Positions 8,290-18,441 of a stretch of DNA of 64,000 nucleotides are shown in pieces. This DNA comes from an uncultured Chromatiaceae bacterium (GTDB lineage: Bacteria > Pseudomonadota > Gammaproteobacteria > Enterobacterales > Alteromonadaceae), in contig CALJUX010000080.1 in NCBI GenBank assembly GCA_937978655.1, positions 1-64,000 on the forward strand, in the 5' to 3' direction. The notes beneath the pieces are model-generated. The model saw only the letters and a list, made by a program, of their open reading frames with translations, was not told the origin of the DNA and did no database searches. Numbering within the stretch: the first letter of the stretch is position 1; each line of letters begins with the position of its first letter. The position numbers were made by a program, and so were the translations under genes.

Positions 8290-9414
8290 TCACAACAGAT
8301 CAATCACGGCGCGCACTGCGATCAGGGTGTCATTGCCCAGCTTTTTCGAGCGCACATCTGACCAGCCAAACTGCGCGTCCGGCAAGTTGGCATTGTCTTT
8401 AAATGGCATCTCAAAAGTATAAGCCAGACACTTAAACTGCTCAGCCACCCAGGTCGACGCGATGGTCAGATTGGCCTGACCCGGCGCGTCCAGTTCATAA
8501 CCAAATTCGGTCTGAAACTCTGGGGTCACCGCCAGCAAGGTTTGCTTAAATACCGTTTCCAACTGCGCCATTTTGGCGTTGTAGGACGGCACGCCTTCGG
8601 CGCCCGCGACAAAGTTGTACGGCAGATTTTCATCGCCGTGAATGTCGAGGAACATATCAACACCGGTTTCGAGCATTTTTTGCCGGACTAAATACACTTC
8701 CGGGCTTTTCTCCAGCGACGGCGTCTGCCATTCGCGGTTCAGGTTAACGCCGGCGGCATTGGTCCGCAGATGACCACGCACGCTGCCGTCCGGGTTCATA
8801 TTCGGTACCACATAAAACACGGCTTTATTCAGCAGCTCGCGGGCCACGCCGTCATCCTGGTCTAACAACCGGTCGAGCAGTCCTTCGACAAACCACTCTG
8901 CCATGGTTTCACCCGGGTGTTGGCGGGCAGTGATCCAGATTTTTTTCTTGCCGTCGGCTGGTTCGCCAATCACCAGCAAACTCATATCGCGGTTGTCCAG
9001 CGTATTGCCTAAATCAACCAGCTGCGCCAGGCCTGTCGCTTGTGCCTGACTAAGCAAATCCATATGACGCTCGTAGCTGTACGGCGCGAAATAAGCGAAG
9101 TAACAGGATTCAGCTTCCGGATAATGCGTGATCACCAGATGCTCGCCGTCATATGCGGTATCAACGCGGAACCAGGTTTCACGGTCATAAGACGCGACGG
9201 CTTTGTAATCAGCCCAGCCTTTTGGATAGGCGGATGTGTTGACGTTGGTCAGCCGAATAGTATGAGGCTCAAAGCTGTCGCTGTGCAGGCGGAAGTGAAA
9301 CCACTGATAAAAGTCAGATTGATGGTCTTTGCGGATCGCCAGACGAATGTCGTCAATGCGCTCGGCAGAAATGATGTCGATATTGCCACTGTCAAAATTA
9401 CTGGTGATTTTCAT
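8290..9414 (-). CDS. M14 family zinc carboxypeptidase, Nna1/cytosolic carboxypeptidase-like
   Basis: 374-aa cytoplasmic metallopeptidase with no signal peptide. The first ~120 residues form the beta-rich N-terminal domain typical of cytosolic carboxypeptidases (Nna1/AGTPBP relatives). The catalytic M14 domain shows the zinc motif HPGE (RQHPGETMAEWF, about residue 160), a substrate-binding NPDG and NLNREW segment, a third zinc ligand in DIHGDEN (about 260), and the catalytic glutamate in TFEMPFK (about 345). The ATG at 9414 (MKITSNFDSG) starts at the conserved domain. Bacterial members probably trim acidic or other C-terminal tails; the substrate here is unknown. It is a single transcription unit. 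Confidence 0.88.
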   Translation of the reverse strand: MKITSNFDSGNIDIISAERIDDIRLAIRKDHQSDFYQWFHFRLHSDSFEPHTIRLTNVNTSAYPKGWADYKAVASYDRETWFRVDTAYDGEHLVITHYPEAESCYFAYFAPYSYERHMDLLSQAQATGLAQLVDLGNTLDNRDMSLLVIGEPADGKKKIWITARQHPGETMAEWFVEGLLDRLLDQDDGVARELLNKAVFYVVPNMNPDGSVRGHLRTNAAGVNLNREWQTPSLEKSPEVYLVRQKMLETGVDMFLDIHGDENLPYNFVAGAEGVPSYNAKMAQLETVFKQTLLAVTPEFQTEFGYELDAPGQANLTIASTWVAEQFKCLAYTFEMPFKDNANLPDAQFGWSDVRSKKLGNDTLIAVRAVIDLL

Positions 9415-9602
9415 TGTAGGGGTTCCACACAGGGTAAAAGTTTCGGCGCAGCCTACCACAACAGCGCCGGCGCTGTCTTGTCTGCACGACCAGTGACGCC
9501 TGGTTGCTGTAAAAAACCAGACACAGAGCCAAAACTCAGCGCTGGGCACTCACGTTGAGTTGCGCTGTCAGGTCATAGTCGCCAGCACCCGGTTCGCGGC
9601 GA

Positions 9603-9629
9603 TAAAAAAAGCCGCCTGTCGGGCGGCTT
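9603..9629 (-). terminator. Rho-independent terminator after the long-form GAPDH gene
   Basis: Stem AAGCCGCC/GGCGGCTT with a 5-nt loop, followed on the minus strand by a run of T (A-tract 9604-9610 on the plus strand). It lies about 21 nt beyond the stop codon. Confidence 0.85.
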
Positions 9630-9649
9630 GGCACTGTTGCACTGTAGCG

Positions 9650-11101
9650 TCAGAGCGCGACTGGCAGCGTTGGGTACTGGATCCCGGCCATTTCATTCAT
9701 CACGCGAATGACCTGTGTGCTGTAGCCGAATTCGTTATCATACCAAACGTACAACACACAGCGGTCGCCATCGACAATAGTGGCCTGTGAATCAACCACG
9801 CCGGCGTAACGCGAGCCAACCAAATCGCTGGAAACGATTTCTGTGGAATTCGTAAAATCAATCTGATCCTGCAGATCAGAGAACAGCGACACCTTTTGTA
9901 AGTAGCTGTTCAGCGCATCACGATCGGTTTCTTTGTTCAGATTCAGTGACAAAATTGCCATCGACACGTTAGGTGTCGGTACCCGGATCGCATTGCCAGT
10001 CAGCTTGCCTTTTAATTCCGGCAACGCTTTCGCCACGGCAGAAGCTGCGCCGGTTGAGGTGATCACCATGTTCAGCGGTGCCGCACGGCCACGGCGCTCG
10101 GCCTTGTGATAGTTATCAATCAGGTTCTGGTCGTTGGTATAAGAATGCACAGTTTCGACGTGGCCATTACGGATGCCGTACTCGTCATTCAGTGCTTTTA
10201 ATACCGGCGTGATGGCATTGGTGGTGCAGCTGGCCGCCGACACAATCTGGTCATCCGCGCTGATCATTTTATGGTTCACACCATAGACCACGTTTTTCAC
10301 ATCGCCTTTGGCTGGTGCTGTCAGTAACACTTTTGCCGCGCCTTTGGCTTTAAAATGGATGGCGAGTTCTTTGTCGTCTTTCCAGATGCCGGTATTGTCC
10401 ACGACTAAGGCGTCGTGAATATCGTATGCGGTATAATCAACCTGCTCAGGTGAATCGGCATAAATCACTTTAATAAAAGTGCCATTGGCTTTGATGCCAC
10501 CATTTTCTTCATCGACGGTGATGCTGCCGTTAAAGGGGCCGTGAATTGAATCACGTCGTAACAGGCTGGCTCTTTTATCCAGATCACCTTTACGGCCGCC
10601 ACGTACCACGATGGCTCGCAGACGTAACTTGGCGCTTGGGCCGGCACGTTCGATCATCAGCCGGGCTAACAGCCGGCCAATCCGGCCAAAGCCGTATAAC
10701 ACCACATCCGTCGGTTTGATTTTGTCGTCCTGGCCGAGTAAATCCGCCAGCTCGCGCTGCAGATACTGTTCAAGTGTTAAGCCTTCGGCAGCATTTTTGT
10801 AGCTGTAGGCAAATGCCAGCTTACCGAGATCAATCCGGCCTGGCGCCAGATCCAGTTTGCTGATGGCTTCCAGCACCGGGAAGCTCTCACGCAGACGCAG
10901 TTTTTGTTGCTCAAAGCGTTCCACGGTTTTGTGCGCTTTGATGATATCAATCGTCGTGGCGTTGACCAGAGGCTTGCCGTAGACCACCAACTCAATACCT
11001 TTATTCCGATACAAACGGCCAATAATCGGCTGCATATTTTCGGCGTATTCCTGGCGCTCCTGCCAGCTGCGTTGATACTGTTCTTCGTGAGATAAGGTCA
11101 T
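9650..11101 (-). CDS. Glyceraldehyde-3-phosphate dehydrogenase, long form with N-terminal extension
   Basis: 483-aa GAPDH paralogue. A helical N-terminal extension of about 130 residues precedes a standard NAD(P)-binding domain (GFGRIGR at 137-143) and the catalytic Cys292 (SAASCTTNAITP). The catalytic domain retains HSYTNDQ and the C-terminal YDNEFGYS. Long-form GAPDHs of this kind occur in Shewanella, Vibrio and relatives beside a classical gapA and are sometimes named gapB. Coenzyme preference and direction (glycolytic or gluconeogenic) cannot be read from the sequence. It is monocistronic, divergent from the DUF2989 lipoprotein, and has its own terminator. Confidence 0.9.
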   Translation of the reverse strand: MTLSHEEQYQRSWQERQEYAENMQPIIGRLYRNKGIELVVYGKPLVNATTIDIIKAHKTVERFEQQKLRLRESFPVLEAISKLDLAPGRIDLGKLAFAYSYKNAAEGLTLEQYLQRELADLLGQDDKIKPTDVVLYGFGRIGRLLARLMIERAGPSAKLRLRAIVVRGGRKGDLDKRASLLRRDSIHGPFNGSITVDEENGGIKANGTFIKVIYADSPEQVDYTAYDIHDALVVDNTGIWKDDKELAIHFKAKGAAKVLLTAPAKGDVKNVVYGVNHKMISADDQIVSAASCTTNAITPVLKALNDEYGIRNGHVETVHSYTNDQNLIDNYHKAERRGRAAPLNMVITSTGAASAVAKALPELKGKLTGNAIRVPTPNVSMAILSLNLNKETDRDALNSYLQKVSLFSDLQDQIDFTNSTEIVSSDLVGSRYAGVVDSQATIVDGDRCVLYVWYDNEFGYSTQVIRVMNEMAGIQYPTLPVAL

Positions 11102-11167
11102 GCTGTTGTGCCTTTTACTTCATAGTTAACGAATGTTCGGGGACAGGTGCCACAGCGGGCGGCACAT

Positions 11168-11203
11168 TGTAATTGAATTCGTAACCCTACAACAACAATT
11201 ACA
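11168..11203. promoter_or_regulatory. Possible HexR half-sites between the divergent GAPDH and DUF2989 genes
   Basis: The intergenic region carries TGTAATTGAATTCGT at 11168-11182, one good half of the HexR consensus TGTAAT-www-ATTACA with a poor second half, and a separate CAATTACA ending at 11203. The match is weak; it is noted because gapA at 20.9 kb has much better sites. Confidence 0.25.
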
Positions 11204-11257
11204 AATGATTTTTTCTGCGCTTTTGCGTATGCTGGTCACACAAAGATTGGAGGGACT

Positions 11258-12055
11258 ATGCAGAAACTGTGGCCGTCGTTGCCTTTATTATTGCTGTTGG
11301 GCGCCTGTGGTGAAAAAGAATTAAATATCACGCAGGTGTGCCAGGAAAAACCGGGGTTGTGTACAGATTTAGTCGAAGACGGTCATTGTCGGGTCGAGCG
11401 CTCTGAAACTATTCTCGCCCGCTATGGCGAACAGAAACTTCCGTCGGATGCCAATAAATACCGGCTGCTGCTCGATTTTGAAAAATATTCCAGATGCATG
11501 GAACTGGCCAAAGGTATTGAACACGTCAAACTGAAAGAAAAAACCACCGCACGTGTCAACAGCTACATGGTGTCCTTAAACGAAATCAAACGCTTATCCG
11601 ACGAAACCGTCACTTCTGATTACCCAGGGTTGTTGTATTACCACTGGTCACGCCATCAGAGTCAGGAACATTTGGAGAAGTTTGAACGGGCGGCCAAAGC
11701 CGGTGAGCTGAACACGCCGGATCTGAAATTTGCCCTGGCACGTTATTACATCGAAAAAGACAAAAAACTGGCGATCCAGACGATGTTAGATGCACTGAAA
11801 CTGTATAAAGCCGGTGAAGTGGTTGATACCGACATCTATACCAGCCTGACCACACTTTATTTCAAACAAAACAAGCTGGCTGAATCTTATCACTGGGCAT
11901 TAGTGGCGCAGGCCGCCGGTGTCGAGCGCATCGAATTTGATATGATCCTCAAATCTGGCAAAGACAAGACGCTGGATATCAACAAAATTGAAACCCTGGC
12001 TGACGAGACTATTGCCAGCCTCGAAACCGGTCAGTTTAAAGCGCCTGTGTTCTGA
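11258..12055 (+). CDS. DUF2989 family lipoprotein
   Basis: 265-aa predicted lipoprotein: a short signal peptide with lipobox LLGAC (Cys17), then a Cys-containing N-terminal segment (VCQEKPGLCTDLVEDGHC) and a helical TPR/Sel1-like C-terminal half (LKFALARYYIEKDKKLAIQTML...ALVAQAAGVERIE). This matches the DUF2989 family seen in Shewanella and relatives; function unknown. GGAGG lies 4 nt before the ATG. It is monocistronic, divergent from the long GAPDH gene, and ends in a strong terminator. Confidence 0.8.
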   Translation: MQKLWPSLPLLLLLGACGEKELNITQVCQEKPGLCTDLVEDGHCRVERSETILARYGEQKLPSDANKYRLLLDFEKYSRCMELAKGIEHVKLKEKTTARVNSYMVSLNEIKRLSDETVTSDYPGLLYYHWSRHQSQEHLEKFERAAKAGELNTPDLKFALARYYIEKDKKLAIQTMLDALKLYKAGEVVDTDIYTSLTTLYFKQNKLAESYHWALVAQAAGVERIEFDMILKSGKDKTLDINKIETLADETIASLETGQFKAPVF

Positions 12056-12077
12056 GCACTTCGGCATCGCCGGAAAC

Positions 12078-12108
12078 AAAAACGCGGGCATCACACCCGC
12101 GTTTTTTT
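12078..12108. terminator. Bidirectional terminator between the DUF2989 gene and msrB
   Basis: Perfect 11-bp stem (AAAAACGCGGG/CCCGCGTTTTT), 7-nt loop, with T runs in both directions. It serves the two convergent genes that end at 12055 and 12118. Confidence 0.88.
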
Positions 12109-12117
12109 CATTGCAAA

Positions 12118-12498
12118 CTATTTACCGTCAAACACCAGCGACACTGAGTTCACACAATATCGCTGGCCGGCAGGCGCCGGACCGTCGTCAAAAACATGGC
12201 CCAGATGCGCGTCGCAATGGCTGCAGAGAATCTCAGTTCTTTGCATGCCGTGCGAGCTGTCAGCACAATAGCGCACTTGCCCTGGCAATGCCGCGGAAAA
12301 TGACGGCCAGCCACAACCGGCGTCAAACTTAGTGTCAGAACTGAACAACGGCTGATGGCAACAAACGCAGCAGTATGTGCCGTTGGCTTCGTTGTATAAC
12401 AAAGTGCCGCTAAACGGATACTCAGTGCCTTTTTGCCGGGTGACGCGAAATTCTTCCGCGCTGAGCCGTTCACGCCGTTGTGCTTCACTGAGTTTCAT
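12118..12498 (-). CDS. msrB: Peptide methionine-R-sulfoxide reductase
   Basis: Repairs methionine-R-sulfoxide in proteins. 126 aa. Two CxxC zinc knuckles are present (CCVCC at ~44-48, CSHC at ~92-95), together with the GWPSF motif and the catalytic Cys in RYCVNSVSL near the C-terminus. The ATG at 12498 has AAGGAG at 7-nt spacing; a TTG one codon upstream would be too close to it. It lies 19 nt downstream of gnd on the same strand, probably co-transcribed. In E. coli msrB is directly divergent from gapA; here about 8 kb of carbon-metabolism genes separate them. Confidence 0.94.
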   Translation of the reverse strand: MKLSEAQRRERLSAEEFRVTRQKGTEYPFSGTLLYNEANGTYCCVCCHQPLFSSDTKFDAGCGWPSFSAALPGQVRYCADSSHGMQRTEILCSHCDAHLGHVFDDGPAPAGQRYCVNSVSLVFDGK

Positions 12499-12517
12499 CA
12501 AGCTGCTCCTTGCCAGA

Positions 12518-14047
<1,530 letters not shown>

Positions 14048-14130
14048 TCCCATTCCTCAAAAGCTGCTGTGGCAAAATGCGCGCGATTATACTGAAAAAA
14101 ACTGCGCCCGGCAGCGACAGTACAAAAAGT

Positions 14131-16194
14131 TTATGCTGTTCGGACCATTGCCTGACTGATCCATAACGACATCGATTGGCCTTGCTGCAGATAGCTGCTG
14201 TCCGCCGGTTGGACCGGAGACACCAGCCCCATCTCAATCGCCGTATCCATGACACAATGCCAGTGCTTGTCGGTCAGCTGCAACTGCACCGGCTCGCTGG
14301 CAGCATTAATCATCAGCAGGATCTCGGCGTCAGCACCACTGCTGGAAATCACAAAATAACAATATTGTGTCGCCGGCAAATGCCAGTCAGCTTCAGTTTT
14401 TTCGCTGCCATCGGCATTCAGCCAGTGCACCTGATGTTTGTCACCATGACGTTGATATTGATCATCGAGCAACGACAACTGTTGCAAGCAGGGATACTGC
14501 TTACGCACCGCAATCATCTGCTGGACAAAACTCTGAAACTGCGTGGCGTGATAATCCAGTTGCCAGTTCAGCCAGCTCAGTTCGTTGTCCTGACAATAAG
14601 CGTTGTTGTTGCCTTGCTGGCTGTGGCTGAGTTCGTCACCTGCCAGCCAGTGGATCATGCCCTGACTCAGCATCAGACTGGCCACCAGATTGCGCTTGTG
14701 CTGGAAACGCCGCTGCAGAATGTCAGCATCGCTGCTGGGGCCTTCCACACCAAAATTCAGACTGAGGTTATGGTCGTGGCCATCGCGGTTTTGCTCGCCA
14801 TTCAGCCAGTTATGTTTGTGCAGATAACAAACCACATCATGTAAGGTAAAACCGTCATGATACGCCAGATAATTCACCGAGCAGGCCGCCGGCTTGTGAT
14901 GTTTCTGGAAGATGTCACGCGAGCCCAATAACCGCGTGGTGAATTCATTCAGACTGCCATGATCGCCACGCCAGAACGAACGCATCGAATCACGGAATTT
15001 GTCGTTCAGTTCCGACCAGTGTGCCGGAAACTGGCCAAGCTGATAGCCATAAGGCCCGACATCCCAAGGCTCAGCAATCAGTTTGGCTTGTGACAGCACC
15101 GGGTCTTGCGCAATGATTTGCAGGAAAGCCGCCACCGGTGTAAATCTTTTGTGCTCGCGCGCCAATGTCACCGCCAGGTCAAACCTAAAACCGTCGACCT
15201 GCATCTCGGTCAGCCAATAACGCAAGGCATCCAGCACCAGTTTCTGTGCCGCCGGATGCGCCAGATTCAGCGTATTGCCGCAGCCACTGTAATTACAATA
15301 TTGCCGGTAATCGGTGATATCCGCATGATTTTCAAACAGATAATACTGCCGATTGGCGAGGCCCCGTAAACTCAGGTTATAGCAGTCGGCTTCGGCTGTA
15401 TGGTTAAACACCACATCCAGAATGACTTCAATGCCGTGCTGATGGCAGGTCCGCACCAGCGTTTTGATTTCCTGCACCGCATCGGCATGCTGATAACGGG
15501 GGTCCGGCGCAAAAAAACACACCGGGTTGTAGCCCCAGTAATTGGCAAGTTTCAGTTTTTCCAGGCGCGGTTCGGTCATAAAAGCGGCGATCGGCAGCAA
15601 CTGGAGGGTGGTCACCCCAAGATGTTTCAGATGACTGAGCACCGCTGGATGAGACATACCGGCATAAGTGCCGCGCAGTTCCGCCGGGATTTGCGGGTGC
15701 AGCATCGTCATACCTTTGACATGCGCTTCATAAATAATGGTTTTTTCGCGCGGGATTTGCGGTTTTTTACTGCCCTGCCAGTCAAATTCGTCAAGCGCCA
15801 GCACCCCTTTGGCCAGCATATAATGACTGTCGCTCTGGTATAAGCGCTCGTTAAAGACCACAGCCCGGTTCAGTTTGCGGGCATAAGGGTCAATCAGCAA
15901 ATGCCGTGGTTCAAAAGTCAGGCCCTGTGCGGCCTGCTCCGGTCCGTCTGCGCGCAACAGATATAAACTGCCAGGCGGGATATGCCGGACCTGTAAATGC
16001 CAGATATCGCCGGTTCTGGCGTCAAACGCCAGTTCTGCCAGCGGCTCTTCGGTATCCGGACAAAACAGACACAAGCTGAGCGCACTGGCATCCGGCGCAT
16101 ACACCGCAAAGTTCCAGCAACCACTGGCCACATCCGTGCAATGGGCGCCCAATGGCGCTGCACAGCCAAATTCCGTCAGTAAATCTGCATTCAT
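14131..16194 (-). CDS. glgX: Glycogen debranching enzyme (GH13 isoamylase type)
   Basis: Hydrolyses alpha-1,6 branches of phosphorylase-trimmed glycogen. 687 aa: an N-terminal CBM48 beta-domain (~10-110), then the GH13 barrel. Catalytic residues visible: nucleophile D339 (GFRFDLA), acid/base E375 (LIAEPWDVG) and D447 (YHDGFTLHD). The DVVFNHTAE motif (about 259-268) is GH13 region I. The gene starts 12 nt after glgB, so it is co-transcribed with malQ and glgB. glgC, glgA and glgP are not in the window. Confidence 0.94.
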   Translation of the reverse strand: MNADLLTEFGCAAPLGAHCTDVASGCWNFAVYAPDASALSLCLFCPDTEEPLAELAFDARTGDIWHLQVRHIPPGSLYLLRADGPEQAAQGLTFEPRHLLIDPYARKLNRAVVFNERLYQSDSHYMLAKGVLALDEFDWQGSKKPQIPREKTIIYEAHVKGMTMLHPQIPAELRGTYAGMSHPAVLSHLKHLGVTTLQLLPIAAFMTEPRLEKLKLANYWGYNPVCFFAPDPRYQHADAVQEIKTLVRTCHQHGIEVILDVVFNHTAEADCYNLSLRGLANRQYYLFENHADITDYRQYCNYSGCGNTLNLAHPAAQKLVLDALRYWLTEMQVDGFRFDLAVTLAREHKRFTPVAAFLQIIAQDPVLSQAKLIAEPWDVGPYGYQLGQFPAHWSELNDKFRDSMRSFWRGDHGSLNEFTTRLLGSRDIFQKHHKPAACSVNYLAYHDGFTLHDVVCYLHKHNWLNGEQNRDGHDHNLSLNFGVEGPSSDADILQRRFQHKRNLVASLMLSQGMIHWLAGDELSHSQQGNNNAYCQDNELSWLNWQLDYHATQFQSFVQQMIAVRKQYPCLQQLSLLDDQYQRHGDKHQVHWLNADGSEKTEADWHLPATQYCYFVISSSGADAEILLMINAASEPVQLQLTDKHWHCVMDTAIEMGLVSPVQPADSSYLQQGQSMSLWISQAMVRTA

Positions 16195-16206
16195 GACCAG
16201 CTCTCT

Positions 16207-18366
16207 TTACCGGCTACTGCGCAGATATAAGGTTGATAACGGCGGCAGATCCAGTGGCAGCTGCAAATCAGCTGCCGCGTGCAGCCGGGGGCCAACCGCA
16301 TAATTGCTGCCCCAGTAATAAGTCGAATCGGTATTGAGGATCACCTCATAATCGCCCTGCGCCAATACCGGCAACGCAAAACCACTGCGTGGCACCGGCG
16401 TAAAGTTACTGACGACATACACCACATCACCGCTGCGGTCATAGCGGCGGAACGAGACGGTGCTGTGATCGGCATCCTGATGGTCAATCCAGGCAAAACC
16501 GGCGCCCTGATGGTCCAGTTCATACAGCGGCTTACAACGGCGATACGTATGATTTAAATCGCGAAACAGCTGCGATATACCACGATGTTTGGCGAAATCC
16601 AGCAAAAACCACGGCAATGCCAGATTGTGATTCCATTCAGTACCCTGGCCAAATTCATTGCCCATAAAATTCAGCTTTTTACCCGGATGGGCAAACATAA
16701 AGGCATAGTAGGCGCGTAAATTCGCCGCCTGTTGCCACTCGTCACCGGGCATTTTATTCAGAATACTGCCTTTGCCATGCACCACTTCGTCATGCGACAG
16801 CGGCAGAATAAAATTCTCGTTGTAGGCGTATACCATCGAGAACGTCAGGTCATTGTGATGGTATTTGCGATAAGCCGGATCTTTGCTGATATAGCGCAGC
16901 GTATCGTTCATCCAGCCCATATTCCATTTAAAGCCAAAGCCGAGGCCGCCCATATCAACCGGGCGGCTGACACCGGCAAACGAAGTCGACTCTTCGGCAA
17001 TCGTCATGGCCTTCGGATGTTTACTGTAAACTTCCTGATTCAGCCATTTCAGCAGGCTGATGGCTTCATAGTTGTGATTGCCACCATCGATATTTGGGAT
17101 CCATTCACCATGTTCGCGCGAATAATCGAGGTACAGCATCGATGCCACCGCATCGACGCGCAAGCCGTCGATATGGAATGTATCCAGCCAGAACAACGCA
17201 CTGGCGACTAAAAACTGCCGGACATAATCTTTGCCAAAATCATAAATGCAGGAGTTCCAGTCCGGATGCCAGCCACGACGCGGGTCGGCATATTCATACA
17301 GATGACCACCGTCAAAACGGGCTAAACCATGACCGTCTTCGGGGAAATGCGCCGGTACCCAATCTAAAATCACCCCGATGCCGGCCTGGTGGCAGGCATC
17401 GACAAAGGCTTTAAACTGATCTGGCGTGCCAAAACGTGAGGTCACGGCAAACATGCCCAGCGGCTGATAACCCCAGGAACCGGTGTAAGGATGTTCCAGC
17501 ACCGGCAGCAGTTCGATATGGGTGTAGCCCATATCCAGCACATAAGGAATAAGCTGCTCCGCCAGCTCCGGATAGCTCAGAAAACTGCCATCAGCATGGG
17601 TACGCCAGCTGCCTAAGTGCACCTCGTAGATACTCATTGGGCTGTGATAAGGCTGGTGCTCACGCGCCTGCCAGGCGCTGTCCTGCCACTGATAACGGCT
17701 GTGGTCAAACACCAAGGATGCATGCGACGGAAATTGCTCGGCGGCAAAGGCCATAGGGTCGGCTTTATGCGGCAACAGGTGCCCGGCCGCATCTTTAATT
17801 TCAAATTTGTAACGCACGCCAGCCGCAACTTCCGGCATCACCAGCACCCAATGGCCGCAAGCCGTGCGCTCCATCGGATGACAACGGCCATCCCAGTTAT
17901 TCATGTCACCAATCAGGCTGACGCTGCTGGCATGCGGTGCGTACACTGCAAATCGTGTTGCCTTCACGGTCTGTTTGCCGGCCTGCAGCGTAATCAGCTG
18001 AGCACCTAATTGCTGATACAGGTTTTCCGGTCTGGTGTTGACGTGGTGTACCGCAAAAAACGCTTCGTCTTTAAACTGATAGGGATCGACAAGGCTGTAG
18101 CTGTGATGACTGGTTTTTACTTCCAGGCGGTATGGCAACGGGTTCTTCCGCCGCGGCAGCTGCAGTTCAAACAGCCCAGGCACGGCGCTGACCGGCGTCA
18201 TAGTCCCGAGCGCTTTGCCGTCATCCAGCGCCATAACCGCTACCTGCTGTGCAGATGGCAAAAAGGCCCGGATCATCAGGCCTTTTTCTGCAGTTTGCCA
18301 GCCCAGTACAGCAAATGGCTGCGCGCAACGCACGTCGTTTAAAGCTTGAAGCAGATGGTCTGGCAT
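16207..18366 (-). CDS. glgB: 1,4-alpha-glucan branching enzyme
   Basis: Transfers alpha-1,4-glucan chains to make alpha-1,6 branches in glycogen. 719 aa with two N-terminal CBM48-like modules (~20-110 and ~130-225, the second containing GDMNNWDGR), the GH13 barrel and a C-terminal beta domain. The catalytic triad falls at D405 (GLRVDAV), E458 (TIAEES) and D526 (LSHDEVVHG), the same numbering as the E. coli enzyme. AGGA lies 6 nt before the ATG. Second gene of malQ-glgB-glgX. Confidence 0.97.
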   Translation of the reverse strand: MPDHLLQALNDVRCAQPFAVLGWQTAEKGLMIRAFLPSAQQVAVMALDDGKALGTMTPVSAVPGLFELQLPRRKNPLPYRLEVKTSHHSYSLVDPYQFKDEAFFAVHHVNTRPENLYQQLGAQLITLQAGKQTVKATRFAVYAPHASSVSLIGDMNNWDGRCHPMERTACGHWVLVMPEVAAGVRYKFEIKDAAGHLLPHKADPMAFAAEQFPSHASLVFDHSRYQWQDSAWQAREHQPYHSPMSIYEVHLGSWRTHADGSFLSYPELAEQLIPYVLDMGYTHIELLPVLEHPYTGSWGYQPLGMFAVTSRFGTPDQFKAFVDACHQAGIGVILDWVPAHFPEDGHGLARFDGGHLYEYADPRRGWHPDWNSCIYDFGKDYVRQFLVASALFWLDTFHIDGLRVDAVASMLYLDYSREHGEWIPNIDGGNHNYEAISLLKWLNQEVYSKHPKAMTIAEESTSFAGVSRPVDMGGLGFGFKWNMGWMNDTLRYISKDPAYRKYHHNDLTFSMVYAYNENFILPLSHDEVVHGKGSILNKMPGDEWQQAANLRAYYAFMFAHPGKKLNFMGNEFGQGTEWNHNLALPWFLLDFAKHRGISQLFRDLNHTYRRCKPLYELDHQGAGFAWIDHQDADHSTVSFRRYDRSGDVVYVVSNFTPVPRSGFALPVLAQGDYEVILNTDSTYYWGSNYAVGPRLHAAADLQLPLDLPPLSTLYLRSSR

Positions 18367-18390
18367 AACAAATCCTGTGTCATTAAAAGC

Positions 18391-18408
18391 GGGAACTGCG
18401 CGAGTTCC
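18391..18408 (-). terminator. Small hairpin between malQ and glgB
   Basis: Inverted repeat GGAACT/AGTTCC around GCGCG in the 75-nt malQ-glgB gap. On the minus strand it is followed by CGCTTTTAATG, a short U-tract. It may act as a weak terminator or a 3'-end stabiliser within the operon. Confidence 0.35.
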
Positions 18409-18441
18409 GGCAGAAAACCACCGGAACTATATGCATTAAGA

